DNA of 28,210 bases from Asparagopsis taxiformis (taxonomy: Eukaryota; Rhodophyta; Florideophyceae; Bonnemaisoniales; Bonnemaisoniaceae). The stretch spans positions 1 to 28,210 of the forward strand of contig JALQPE010002162.1 of assembly GCA_030407315.1 (NCBI GenBank), given 5' to 3'. The position numbers and the translations under genes were made by a program. Below, in pieces: positions 15,418 to 24,540 of the stretch; position 1 is the stretch's first letter, and every line of letters starts with the position of its first letter. The notes under the pieces are model-generated. The model was given only the letters and a program-made list of their open reading frames with translations, was not told the origin of the DNA and did not search any database.

Positions 15418-15523
15418 CAGCCAATAGCGGGGCTGCACTTGGGCTTTGTCATGCCAAAATAATACCGGGTATTATTTTGGCATGGCAAAGCCCAGGTGCA
15501 GCACTATCATTGGGCGTGGGCTG
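15418..15523. repeat. ~100-bp palindrome, tandem copy 2
   Basis: Second copy, 114 bp downstream of the first, centred on a perfect AATAATACCGGGTATTATT. The inner arms CATGCCAAAATAATACC/GGTATTATTTTGGCATG match exactly. The outer right arm is diverged (CATTGGGCGTGGGCTG). It could act as a two-way transcription terminator, or be a foldback element duplicated in tandem. Confidence 0.9.
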
Positions 15524-15662
15524 ACTCGCACCGCTCAGCAAATGAAAGTCTGTTATTATCGCTCAGGTAGATTGTAGTACTACAACGTTGTACGAGTTCA
15601 GATGCAAGACTTTTTATTGCTGATGGTACTCTTGATATCTGTAATGGGACGCCTAAACTGTC

Positions 15663-16982
15663 CTACTTCTCTGCAGTCCAGTAGCGCGATCCATAGTCAA
15701 CGAATATCTCTTCCCCAGCTCGAACATCTACTACAACCTGCGCTAGGATGAGATCAGGTTTTGCTACTGCATACTTGAAGTCGCAAGTAGGATTGACGTC
15801 TTTGTGAACTCGGAACTCTGCATTTTTTCTGCGTTGCACATTTGCAACTGTCTCCATTCCGTCAATGGTCCTACTGTCGTTGAGGTAGCTGCAGGCATTG
15901 TATTCCTCTGGTACAAGATATATCTTGTCGACCGGTGCTTCTTCTCCGATGACACTGGTCTCCATCTCCATGTTGAAGTTTTGGGATCTTTCACCAGTAC
16001 AACCGAACCCGTCCGGTCCGTACAAGCGACTGCGTTGCGGTTCATTCTCCCCAATCTTCCCGTATAAAATTGTCCCATTATACCATCCAACAACAGAGCC
16101 CCTCTCTAAATCTTCTGCGGCCAAAACCCCCAATCTTCCCTCTCGAACTGTCGATGCAGCAACAATAACGTTGTGAAAGGAGGCATCTACTGCAAGCATC
16201 ATCTCAGGGTCAACGGAGAAAACCTTGCCTAAATCTTCTACGCCCCATTCATTCATTGGGACTTCCGCAAGTCTTCGGAGCATGCTTTGATCCCGCGCAA
16301 CAGAGGAGACAAATCGCAACATATGCAGTGGTAGTGAAGATACCGACGGGAATCCATCAGGCGCATCACTTCGATGTCGAAGTCTTTCACTTCCTACATT
16401 GCTCCTTATCGAGTAATTCCATTCTTTGTTAGCGAGAATACTCGATATGTCATTTTTGGTTGCCTCCCCAAAAACTCCATCTCGACCTTGCCTAACAAAG
16501 CAATCCAGCAACAACGGCTGAGCTGATCCATGGCATGTGGCGTCTTTTTCACATCCAATAAACTTGCGATACAGACCATCTCTCATTGTCATGCAAGCTA
16601 TTGCAGTAGAATACGTTCCGGAGAATAGATCTACCACAATGTCTCCTGGCTTTGAAAACCTTGAAATAAGCTCTCGAAGTATGAACAGAGGCTTCTGCTC
16701 CGCACGTAGCCTTTTGTCTTCGAAGTTCAATGACTCACCAGGTCCGAGCTCTGGGCAGTTGTCGATTGCGTTCACGTACCCTGGATGTCGTGAAAGGTCA
16801 CGGTTATGCAAAGAATAATCAACCATTTCAAACGCAGCAGCTCCCATCCCACGTTTGAAACTGTGCACAACAAACTCGTGAATGTTGTGTAATGAACACG
16901 ATTTGTTCATTGGGTTTTGGATGAATACGTAGGGACGACGGGACGACGCTTTCTGCATTTTGAAGAGCTTCTCCCCACCCAA
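15663..16982 (-). CDS. DNA methyltransferase C-terminal half fused to SET domain
   Basis: The N-terminal part completes a beta-class amino-methyltransferase: RRPYVFIQNP, EFVVHSFKRG, then EQKPLFILRELISRFSKPGD (the usual QKP...PGD lead-in), motif I VVDLFSGTYSTAIACM (complement of about 16590-16635) and FIGCEKD. Motif I lacks the usual second G-T-T. After a ~110-residue spacer comes a SET domain: EGRLGVLAAEDLERGSVVGW, CSYLNDSR, NAEF and the C-terminal AGEEIFVDYGSRYW. These correspond to SET motifs for AdoMet binding, the N-H/S loop and the catalytic Tyr. The frame opens internally (GTG at 16982); the true N-terminus is in the neighbouring frame, which overlaps it at 16828-16982. One single-base frame change near 16975 joins them. 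Confidence 0.8.
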   Translation of the reverse strand: MGGEKLFKMQKASSRRPYVFIQNPMNKSCSLHNIHEFVVHSFKRGMGAAAFEMVDYSLHNRDLSRHPGYVNAIDNCPELGPGESLNFEDKRLRAEQKPLFILRELISRFSKPGDIVVDLFSGTYSTAIACMTMRDGLYRKFIGCEKDATCHGSAQPLLLDCFVRQGRDGVFGEATKNDISSILANKEWNYSIRSNVGSERLRHRSDAPDGFPSVSSLPLHMLRFVSSVARDQSMLRRLAEVPMNEWGVEDLGKVFSVDPEMMLAVDASFHNVIVAASTVREGRLGVLAAEDLERGSVVGWYNGTILYGKIGENEPQRSRLYGPDGFGCTGERSQNFNMEMETSVIGEEAPVDKIYLVPEEYNACSYLNDSRTIDGMETVANVQRRKNAEFRVHKDVNPTCDFKYAVAKPDLILAQVVVDVRAGEEIFVDYGSRYWTAEK

Positions 16983-18207
16983 CCAACTGTTTGATACTGG
17001 AAAATATCAGGGCATGTCCTCCAGGGCGCAGCATTCGAGAAATGTCCTTTCCGGTACGAAACATTTGTGCGCTATTGATGTCATCATAGTCTGAATTGGT
17101 CTTGCCTTTCTCCCTCCGCGTGTTGAAGGGTGGATCGGTGAGCACAAGTTGTGCTTGTCCATCAATAGTATTCCCTGAAAGCATGCCAATGGAATCAGTG
17201 TTAACCTGGTGCACTAAACTCGAGGCTGTACAGTTGTAAGCCACGCAAAATCTCTTCATGACCTTTTTCAATTGCACAATATGATCCGGTGCCCCCTCTT
17301 CCTCACCCACTGCCTCCGCTGACGGTGTATCCTCCGCAACATCTTGCATAACCGTGTCCATTGCGGACGAAGCCCTCCCATCCATGCTGGATGTATACTG
17401 GGATCCAGAGTCATTGGTAGGTTTCCTTCCACCTGTACCTAAACGGCGAGTGCAGTGCTGCATTGATTCATTCGACTCAAGACGATCTCTTTCTCGAGAA
17501 AGAGATCTGGATGCTGCGTTGCGCTGTTCAGTCTCGTAGAGAATTTTCAAGTCGCAGACATCAACTGGCTTCACACGCATTTCACGGTTCCAGTTCTTCC
17601 ATACCTTGAGTCTTTCGTGACCATCCAATGCGATGGATTGTTCTATTCTTGCTTCGATGAAGGCGTTCAATCCGAACCGGTCAGGCTGATGGAAAAATTT
17701 AGTGCGCAGCCCTTCCATCTGGTTCGTACTTGATCCGAATACATCAATGCCTATCATACAGTCATACACAGACACTAGTACGGCTTCTGTCAAAGACCTC
17801 AACCTAGCATCAACAGAGATATCCAAAGGGCCTGGATAACCTGCATCCTCGCGGACTTTCACTACCGGGGACGGAAGCAGAAGATCTGAGTAGTGGTCAG
17901 GATGTGCCCACCCGTCAGTACGATTAGCTAGACAGATGAATTGGAATTTCTCAGAGTCGAAAACCATGTATGGGCGACACATCATGTAGGCGCTTTCGAA
18001 GCCCAGAATCATCGCTGTTGTATCCCAGGCAGACATGACCCTTTCCAAAACGACACCCACAGACTCTCCGTTTGCTCTTGTGCGCTGGAAAGGGGCGAAT
18101 GTAGAAGTCTCTGTATCCCTCCCAGTTCTACGACGCTTCCTACCCCGGCGAATGGGTGCATTTCTGCGTCTAGTGAGGACAATGTGCACAAATGAAATCA
18201 TAAACAT
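16828..18207 (-). CDS. DNA methyltransferase N-terminal half (DPPF motif)
   Basis: ATG at 18207 is chosen (MFMISFVHIVLTRRRNAPIR...). The frame is open upstream to 18363, but there it only translates palindromic repeats. An NLS-like RRRNAPIRRGRKRRRTGR follows at once. The middle ~280 residues are unassigned; a basic, charged stretch (SRSLSRERDRLES) lies on a 24-bp DNA palindrome. Motif IV is LVLTDPPFNTRREKGKTN (TDPPF at complement of 17125-17139, residues about 357-361), followed by MLRPGGHALIFSS. Motif IV before motif I is the beta-class order used by N6-adenine and N4-cytosine enzymes such as CcrM. DPPF, rather than SPPY/W, favours adenine N6. Coding quality falls after about 16975, where the other frame takes over. 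Confidence 0.75.
   Translation of the reverse strand: MFMISFVHIVLTRRRNAPIRRGRKRRRTGRDTETSTFAPFQRTRANGESVGVVLERVMSAWDTTAMILGFESAYMMCRPYMVFDSEKFQFICLANRTDGWAHPDHYSDLLLPSPVVKVREDAGYPGPLDISVDARLRSLTEAVLVSVYDCMIGIDVFGSSTNQMEGLRTKFFHQPDRFGLNAFIEARIEQSIALDGHERLKVWKNWNREMRVKPVDVCDLKILYETEQRNAASRSLSRERDRLESNESMQHCTRRLGTGGRKPTNDSGSQYTSSMDGRASSAMDTVMQDVAEDTPSAEAVGEEEGAPDHIVQLKKVMKRFCVAYNCTASSLVHQVNTDSIGMLSGNTIDGQAQLVLTDPPFNTRREKGKTNSDYDDINSAQMFRTGKDISRMLRPGGHALIFSSIKQLVGWGEALQNAESVVPSSLRIHPKPNEQIVFITQHSRVCCAQFQTWDGSCCV
17484..17507. repeat. 24-bp perfect palindrome inside the methyltransferase gene
   Basis: GATCTCTTTCTC followed by its exact reverse complement GAGAAAGAGATC, with GATC at both ends and CTCGAG in the centre. 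It encodes the SRSLSRERDR stretch. Confidence 0.95.
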
Positions 18208-18243
18208 CAGCCTTCCAAATACACTACGGTGTTGAGAATGAAA

Positions 18244-18560
18244 AAAGACAGTAAATTTACTGTCTGAGACAGTAAAATTACTGTCTGGCCAAGACAGTGC
18301 GCGGAGACAGTAAAATTTACTGTCTGGAAATTTCAGAATACTGCTGCAGCAGTAAACTGGCACGAAATCTGGACAGTACCAAAAACAGTAAAATTTACTG
18401 TCCAGAACAGTAAATTTTACTGTCCGGAAGTGTTGCCGCCAGACAGTATGCGCGGACAGTACATTTTACTGTCTGAGGCAATGCATTGTATTGGAATACT
18501 GCACTGTCTGGGGAAATCTGTAGACAGTAGTGTAGATAGCAAATTGTATTGTCTGCGGGT
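18244..18560. repeat. cluster of ACAGTA(A)..TACTGT palindromes
   Basis: About ten copies or half-copies of a short palindrome (GACAGTAAATTTACTGTC, ACAGTAAAATTTACTGT, ACAGTAAATTTTACTGT), the denser part at 18244-18480. They are irregularly spaced 20-60 bp apart and decay to the right. The cluster lies directly upstream of the methyltransferase start. It could be a multi-site operator or promoter, or a small palindromic repeat family. A long minus-strand frame crosses it but looks repeat-driven. Confidence 0.85.
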
Positions 18561-18998
18561 AGTAATGTGCATTGGTTGACAACACTGTCTGGTGGAGTGG
18601 ACTTGAGAGAAAATATGGAGCATAGTGTTGATTTGAAGGTAAATATTGGAATGGTTTGTGGTTCACGACTATATTGATTTTGATGGAGCTTTTCAGATAT
18701 TTGTAGGTAGCAAAGTTAGTAAGAGGGAAGATAAGTTCTACAGGAGAGCGGATCGACCGCCTTCGGATGGGTATGATGGTTTATGTCATACATAAGCACA
18801 ATAGGATCATCTTTGTAAGACATGGAATGAATCACTTCTGAGTCACGTTGGTAGTACTGCCACGTAACAGCGACAGTGACAGTTCGAGTTTGAGATTTAG
18901 TTAAGTCGATTTAGTAGTTCTGTTAATAGTAAAGTTTTCAATGATAATAAAGACAATAACTGCTATGAGGAAGTACTACACTGCGCCGCTTTAGCCGC
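18561..18998. other. intergenic, nothing recognised
   Basis: About 440 A+T-leaning bases between the methyltransferase promoter region and the 3' end of the ARM-like pseudogene. No open frame or repeat of note. Confidence 0.45.
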
Positions 18999-19947
18999 TC
19001 AACCCCACACAGATGCGGCATGAACAGCCGGTTCTCCAGATCTAGCAGGATAATCAAGTTCAGCCACTTGCGGCTTTGTAGACTCTTCGGCTTCAGCGGC
19101 AGCCAAGGCCGCTGCTTCCTCATCACGTTTGCGCTGTCTCGAGAGGATGATACCATCGAACAATACCTTTGCATCTGATGCATCCATTCGTAAATTGGCA
19201 GCAGCTGTCATCGGCGCCTCTTGGATTTCATTTTCCTCGATCTGTTGATTCACGTATTCGCGATAGCATCGCTCGAGCATGTTGCGCTGCAGATCTCGCA
19301 CTGTACTCTCGCTGTACGGAAAGAGCGGGACGAGCGACAGGCGCTGCACTTGCTCTGGGGGCAGCACGCGCTCTGCAAGGAAAGAGTAGTTTTCCGAGCA
19401 AACTTGGCGCGTCTTGCATCGTCGGGGCAAGATTTTTGAAAACATTCACAGCCTTATCGTTGCCAATTTTAAGCAGGGCTTTGATAACAGCCACATCTTG
19501 AATTGCCGATGGTACAATTGTCTTCTCAGTGACGAGATTGCTCAAGTAGCTGGAAAACAAGGCACCGCGCAAGATACCTGGACCAAGTTTGCGTTTGTAC
19601 TCAGAGGTGACCTCACGCATATAATCAGGCGTGGTACCATAAAGCACAACAAGCTGACCATATTCAGCCACGAGCTGCTGCTGACGGGCAACAAAGCGTT
19701 TCTTGGCTACCTACATCGAAGCCATGACAACTGCTGTGGCTGCCATGTAAGGAATGAGCGCCCAGAAGCCAACTTGCTTTGGTGCCATTAGATCGGAGCG
19801 GCGCTGAGAAGGCAATGGCTGCTCCTCAGAGAAGCGATTTTGCTCGGGAGCAGCACCGCGACGGCGCATCGGAGTTACTGCACGCGCTGTTGCAACATGC
19901 TGCTCGTTGTCTGAGTTGGGACGCGGAGTGAGCCGAAAGGCAGACAT
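18999..19947 (-). pseudogene. plastid-type membrane/ARM-like protein, broken
   Basis: ATG at 19947 gives MSAFRLTPRPNSDNEQH..., a Ser/Arg-rich leader with Phe near the start, as in red-algal transit peptides. A hydrophobic segment (GFWALIPYMAATAVVMASM) follows. An in-frame TAG at complement 19711-19713 then interrupts an otherwise continuous frame (VAKKRFVARQQQLVAEYGQL...). The middle (EYKRKLGPGILRGALFSSYL, KALLKIGNDKAVNVFKNL) and end (LPPEQVQRLSLVPLFPYSES) resemble algal/plant chloroplast armadillo-like proteins. One base near 19380 must be skipped to keep GKLLFLAERVLPPEQ in frame. The end is Ala/Glu-rich. The TAG is one transition from CAG. Family assignment is from memory of motif style and is moderate at best. 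Confidence 0.55.
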
Positions 19948-20376
19948 GGTCGTCGGCGTGAAATGACATGGTACTGCACGGGGTGAGAGTGGACGATGGG
20001 ACGGCAGAAGTTGGAGGTGAGCGGCTGGGAACCGATTCGACGAATCGATGGCAGTGAGGACAGTGAGGAGGACTGGAAGGCAAACGGGACCGTTCGTCGT
20101 TGCATGGTTTGGAAAGTTAAGGAAAAGCGAATTGGGCGTTGGGAGGATGGCGGCATGACCGCGACGTGGTCGGTTGTTCACGATCGGAAAGACGTTCAAC
20201 ACGACCGAGGTTGTCCACGGTGCATCATCTGCACGATTTGCAGATCAGCAAAGTACAATGAGATCAGCGCACAGAAGACGAAGGGCAGTCTGTCCCTTCC
20301 ATCATCAAATTTATAAAATTTCCGAGCACGTTGCAGTCGCCTCAGTCCAAACGCACTATCGTTCACTCGGCTTCAC
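19948..20376. other. spacer between divergent broken genes
   Basis: About 430 bases between the 5' end of the minus-strand ARM-like pseudogene and the plus-strand pseudogene at 20377. Probably a former bidirectional promoter. No repeat seen; short frames on both strands are not convincing. Confidence 0.4.
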
Positions 20377-21673
20377 ATGCAAGGGGTATCGTCTCCGCCA
20401 ATCGTGGTAAAACCACCTCCCTATCCCTCATCTCCCTTGCAATCATGTCCTGTTCGATACGCAGTCACTGGTGATACTATCCTGTCCTTTGCAACTACTT
20501 CGCTGCTCACGGTAATCACTCCGCAATCCCCAACAACTCCACCAGCTCAGGTCAAATTCATTTCGCAATGGCCCGCACCAGAAGACTTTGATATTGCTGC
20601 TATAGCCGTAACACCAGACGATTCAGCTCTCGCCATCATAATTTAGGACTTACCATCGTTGTACCATCAATCCTCTCTCGTTCTGCCCAATCCTCGCACG
20701 GCAGCGCTTCTCATGTGAATTGTACTACTGTCGACGCTTTCATTTCCGCGCAACTGTCCAGGAAGAACTCTCGCTTTCATCTCGCCTCCCACTTCTCTAC
20801 AATCCAAAGCGGCTCCAGAATACGATCCATCCACAATTCCGGTCGCCTCAAACTTACCGCCACATCTCCGCCATGCTTATCACACTCTGGCATTAACCAT
20901 CCCACAGAAAGCCTCTTCCCAACCATTTCTGACATATAACCATGCCCAATATTCTCTCGCAGTTCACGCCGGCGCTGATACCTTAACAATCTATACCTTT
21001 CAATCAGGTTACAATGCAATCCTTCAAACTAAATCTCTAGATATCACCATCACAAATAGATCCTCATCGCTCTCGATGCACGTCATTCTAATTACTCCTT
21101 CCGGTACTCTTGTCCTTGCACTACTGGCCGACAGCGAGGTATTCTTTATTGAAGACACAAGGATTGCATTTCATGTTCCATTATCCAAATTCAAACCTCT
21201 GGCCGTCACGTTTCTCGAGAGCTCCGCACAGCAGTCCTATTCGTGCAAACTGTTGGAGACCCATCACCGACCGTGAGTGCCTATTCCTAATCGCGCTCCT
21301 CTCGCAAATAGTCTGCATGTTGTATATATTCGCTACACATCGGGTAGAGTTGTTGAAACCAAGCCACTGTTCAACCCTACGACATCAAATGTATACAGTT
21401 GAAGAAGATATATCTTCTTTGACTGTACTTTCGCACCGAGAACCGCCATGCTGTGTATTTCTTGCTGAGAATGGGGATGTGATGTTTCTGTGCGATGATG
21501 ACCTATCTATCTCGAGCATTAACCTGCAACAACTCGTTGAGCCGTATGTAGATATGCACGCTTCCACAGAGACTCTTGTTAATTTCTTTGCCTGTGGGCC
21601 ACAAATCTTGTTTGCAATAGGAGACGGCCCTAACTTGCTGGTCGCTCAGTTACCCCATTTAACCATATGGTAA
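20377..21673 (+). pseudogene. unknown, possibly beta-propeller-like protein, broken by three stops and a frameshift
   Basis: A single frame (frame 1) reads as protein from ATG 20377 to about 21380 despite in-frame TAG 20644, TGA 20716 and TGA 21274. The signal then moves to frame 2 (TVEEDISSLTVLSHREPPCC...) up to the stop at 21673. Repeated strands such as TGDTILSFATTSLLTVIT, AIAVTPDDSALAII, SLAVHAGADTLTIYTFQSGY and VFLAENGDVMFLCDDD suggest WD40-like or other beta-propeller blades. No specific family is recognised. All three stops could arise from single transitions (CAG to TAG; CGA or TGG to TGA). Confidence 0.45.
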
Positions 21674-21997
21674 CTAAAACACATCGACCGGCATTTGCTC
21701 GCTACCAACTTGCTTCGCTCTAAAATGCGATTTTTTCTCCTTGTGCACTATTATAAACATTTCTTATTGCAGGTAAAGAAACAATTTACAAGCCTTCTAA
21801 GTGGGTCTAGTTGACAACTTATGGTCTCCGGTACAGTGCTTGAGGAAGCAGCAACCGCGAAAAGTTGATTTTATGCATTGACAGATTAACACACACCCAG
21901 TTCGTTCACTGCAACCCAAGAAACCCCTATCGTCCGAAACAGAGGCTCCGTTGCAGTTGTCCAGCGCAGTTGGCAACACTTGAAAATTTCAATAACC
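21674..21997. other. spacer between convergent pseudogenes
   Basis: About 320 bases between the 3' ends of the 20377 and EamA pseudogenes. No feature recognised. Confidence 0.4.
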
Positions 21998-22672
21998 TCA
22001 CTCTGCTGCATCCTTCTGTTCTCCCTCACCACTTAGCCTGCTTGCTATCAGTGTTGCCACAACAATCAACGCACCGCCAGCGAATCCTTTCGGTCCAAAA
22101 CTCTCCCCCAACAGCAGTGCAGCTAGAGTACTTGCCCAAAGCGGCTGTGTTGGGAAAATGACAACAGCCTCACTTGCCGGAACGACCTGTTGCCCTTTCG
22201 TTTGCGCCCAACCAGATACGGCTGAAGAGAATAGCCCCGTCCAGCTAACAACGGCCACATTCACTGCAATTCCAGCCAATGTCCATGGCATCGATGCCAT
22301 GGACATTGATGCCAAGTGATCACTTCCTCCGTTCCGGATGACACGTCTGTCGGAGCATAATGATTGAGCACTGCCCCGATTTTCGCAAACGCCGTTCATG
22401 CAAATGATAACAATGTCTGTACAAAAATCTTCGTAGCAACAAGCGGTGTGGCAGCTACTGTGTTAAAATAGTTACTCAAGCGAATGATGTATGTGGAGAA
22501 AAAGAATGCAGACAACATCACCGGTTACACTAGAATCTGCGCCATGGCCTTTGTCCGAGCTCAAAAGTGCAACACCTGCAACAGCCACAACAGACAATAT
22601 CCATGTTTTGCCCGAAACTTTACCCAGCCCAAAAAGCCCGATAGCGGCGGAGGAACACCAATCAATGGTTAA
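21998..22672 (-). pseudogene. EamA/DMT-family transporter, C-terminal half only, broken
   Basis: Three pieces in order. From about 22664: DWCSSAAIGLFGLGKVSGKT, then WILSVVAVAGVALLSSDKG. Then, in a shifted frame near 22510, LSAFFFSTYIIRLSNYFNTV, AATPLVATKIFVQTLLSFA with TGA at complement 22396-22398. Then, in the frame ending at 21998, AVVSWTGLFSSAVSGWAQTK, GQQVVPASEAVVIFPTQPLW, ASTLAALLLGESFGPKGFAG. The last piece is a very typical EamA ending (P...A.i....P....l.a...lgE......G). EamA proteins export or import small metabolites across membranes; plant and algal ones often sit in the plastid envelope. The first EamA repeat is missing, because the neighbouring plus-strand gene begins there. Confidence 0.65.
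22277..22308. repeat. 32-bp perfect palindrome in the EamA pseudogene
   Basis: CAATGTCCATGGCATC followed directly by its exact reverse complement GATGCCATGGACATTG. There is no loop. On the minus strand it encodes SMSMASMPWTL. Confidence 0.95.
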
Positions 22673-23324
22673 TAGTCAAGATAATTCGTTTTTGCTAGAC
22701 AAGTCGACATTTTTCAGAGAAGTGACGTGTAGTACGTTTGTGAAGACACTGTTGATTTGTTCAGCTGCATTGTATATAGCGCATGAGATTACAAATGTTG
22801 TGTTGAGCTTGTTGAATTTTATCGAATGGTTGTCGAATCGGGAGGAGGTGTCCGTTTTCGTTGATGATTATCTAGGCGTACAATGCGGAATCCTGGGCGC
22901 TGACATGGGGATAATCATTCCGGTTCTGTTTCTGCAATTATTGTACATGCTGTTGAAACAGCTGTCACTGATCCCGATTTTAATCCTTGGTGTGTTTTAC
23001 CCCAACGCGAACGGTCAACGCAATTTGTTACACAATCCACGCAAATACCGGTGGACTGCGTTTGGTGTGCTGACTTTATGAGTGTCTTCGTTAGCTGTGC
23101 TGACCGTGTTCATCTCGAAGCTGGAACCGTTGTTGATCGTCGGCAATCTGAGTTTGTTCTGGTATGTGGTCGTTGCACCATCAACTTACGACTCAGTGAC
23201 GTACATCGTGTCGATTGTGTACGCTGTGTTGGCAGCTGGTGCGGGCATTGTGATCATCATCCGAGTGTTACGATCAGAGGCAAACAATGTATTCAAAGTG
23301 CCGGATGGCTCGCAGGCTGGGTAG
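22665..23324 (+). pseudogene. multi-pass membrane protein with internal TGA
   Basis: Start at ATG 22665 (MVNSQDNSFLLDKS); an upstream extension to 22491 only reads through the EamA remnant. About six membrane segments are visible: FVKTLLICSAALYIAHEITNVV; GADMGIIIPVLFLQLLYML; LIPILILGVFY; TAFGVLTL; LLIVGNLSLFWYVVVA; YIVSIVYAVLAAGAGIVIII. An in-frame TGA at 23079-23081 splits the protein, and the same frame continues to 23324 with the next membrane segments. TGG to TGA would explain it. No family is recognised. It is head-to-head with the EamA remnant and ends in a polar KVPDGSQAG tail. Confidence 0.5.
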
Positions 23325-23607
23325 AGATGAAGTGCGTAGAAACGATGAAATAAAATATTTATTGCAGGCGCCGATATTTGACGCACGTGTATCGCTGGGT
23401 AGCCCGTAATGACGTTTGAGAAATGTCTACCTGTTGCAACTTGGAAGTTCGCCAATGACAACAATGCAATTTCTTTCACTAGGCTCCGACACATTACAGC
23501 CCAAATTTCCTGCTCATAACTAAGCTGTGCAACCGTCTAGCTTCTTGCTTTCGCCAAAAGCTGCCATTTCACATTCCACCCTCGCATTACCCAGTCTCCT
23601 CAAACTG

Positions 23608-23933
23608 ATGGCTGCGGAGTACCGTAAGAATGAGGATCGATTTTACCGCACCGCACCGCCAAACCACCCCAGCTCGCTGTAGAGGTTATTCGCCGCGTAA
23701 GTCTACAGCTCGACAAGGATGGCGACCTTGCATTTGCGTTCGCAAACGCCGAGCGCGCTTATGCTCTTGTCGTTTGTCTTCAGGACCTCAACAAGATGGG
23801 TTGGAAGGAATGTGCGCACCATCTACAACCATCGCATTTCGCGCCGACAGCATCAGCCGCCAACAAACACCAACAATGTACGCGCTCTGCAACAAAAAAG
23901 CAGCGTGTTACATCTGTTTCGCATCTTCCGTAG
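23608..23933 (+). pseudogene. small conserved-looking protein, frameshifted
   Basis: ATG 23608 gives MAAEYRKNEDRFYRTAPPNH and then a stop. From about 23666 a second frame reads QLAVEVIRRVSLQLDKDGDL, AFAFANAERAYALVVCLQDL, NKMGWKECAHHL and ends at 23933. Joining the two through one single-base shift near 23665 gives about 108 residues. The composition and amphipathic helices look coding. No family recognised. The 3' end overlaps the end of the minus-strand UPF0126 remnant. Confidence 0.4.
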
Positions 23934-24540
23934 CGTTATCCCAAACCGGCAATCGAATGCCGCGCGTATATGCGACGCCCCTTGTAAGCACTGCGACGCC
24001 TACACCAGCCGCAACGCAGGCGGCGGAACGCGGTGACAGGTTGCGCACGAATACATACATGGCGGCGCCCGCAGCCGCTGTGGATTCACAAATCTCCGAA
24101 TGACTATGCAGAACACCCACATCGCGTTTACAATGCACATCGCGAACGGCGCCGCCAAATGTAGCGGTCGCCATGCCGGCATGTGACCGCATAGCACGCA
24201 GATCAGCGGGATGAAGTGGGCGTGGAGTCCGTTCTGCGCGCCGATGACGCAGAAGGCGCCGAAGCCCAGCGCGTCGGTGGCGAAAAACGGCGACACCTTG
24301 GCGTCTTATTGGCGTGGCCAGAGCGAGAATGTCGCCAATGATACCAGGATGGATAGAGTGAGATAACCCGGTTCAGTGGTCCGGAACGGACGTGTCCAGA
24401 TGATAAGACCATCGCAAATCGTGCCGCCGCCCGACGCGGTCGTCGTTCCCACCACCACCGCGCCCAGCATGTCCTGTTGTTCCTTAGCTTCCTGATCGGC
24501 AAGCTCATATTGAACAGTGGCTTAAGCCACTGTGCAATAT
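23908..24540 (-). pseudogene. UPF0126 / TRIC-YicG-like membrane protein, broken
   Basis: The two UPF0126 repeats are both recognisable. First: DMLGAVVVGTTTASGGGTIC, DGLIIWTRPF..., where GGGT-x2-D matches the family's A-GGGt-RD motif. Second: ATDALGFGAFCVIGAQNGLH, then GMATATFGGAVRDVHCKRDV, matching DA-GLGaF---GA and G-GGG--RD. Between them lies an in-frame TAA (complement 24306-24308). A frameshift near 24185 separates VLCG from MATATFGG. The family includes bacterial glycine transporter-like YicG and TRIC-type cation channels. The N-terminus (VQYELADQEAKEQQ) begins about 24515, just inside another minus-strand frame. Confidence 0.65.

Noticed and set aside
18208..18363. Earlier Met for the methyltransferase (MPVYCCSSILKF...)
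   Set aside because: Those codons translate the palindromic repeat cluster. The Met at 18207 is followed by a credible NLS.
23630..24103. 157-aa plus-strand frame
   Set aside because: It is mostly antisense to the UPF0126 remnant or an off-frame reading of the small gene at 23608-23933.
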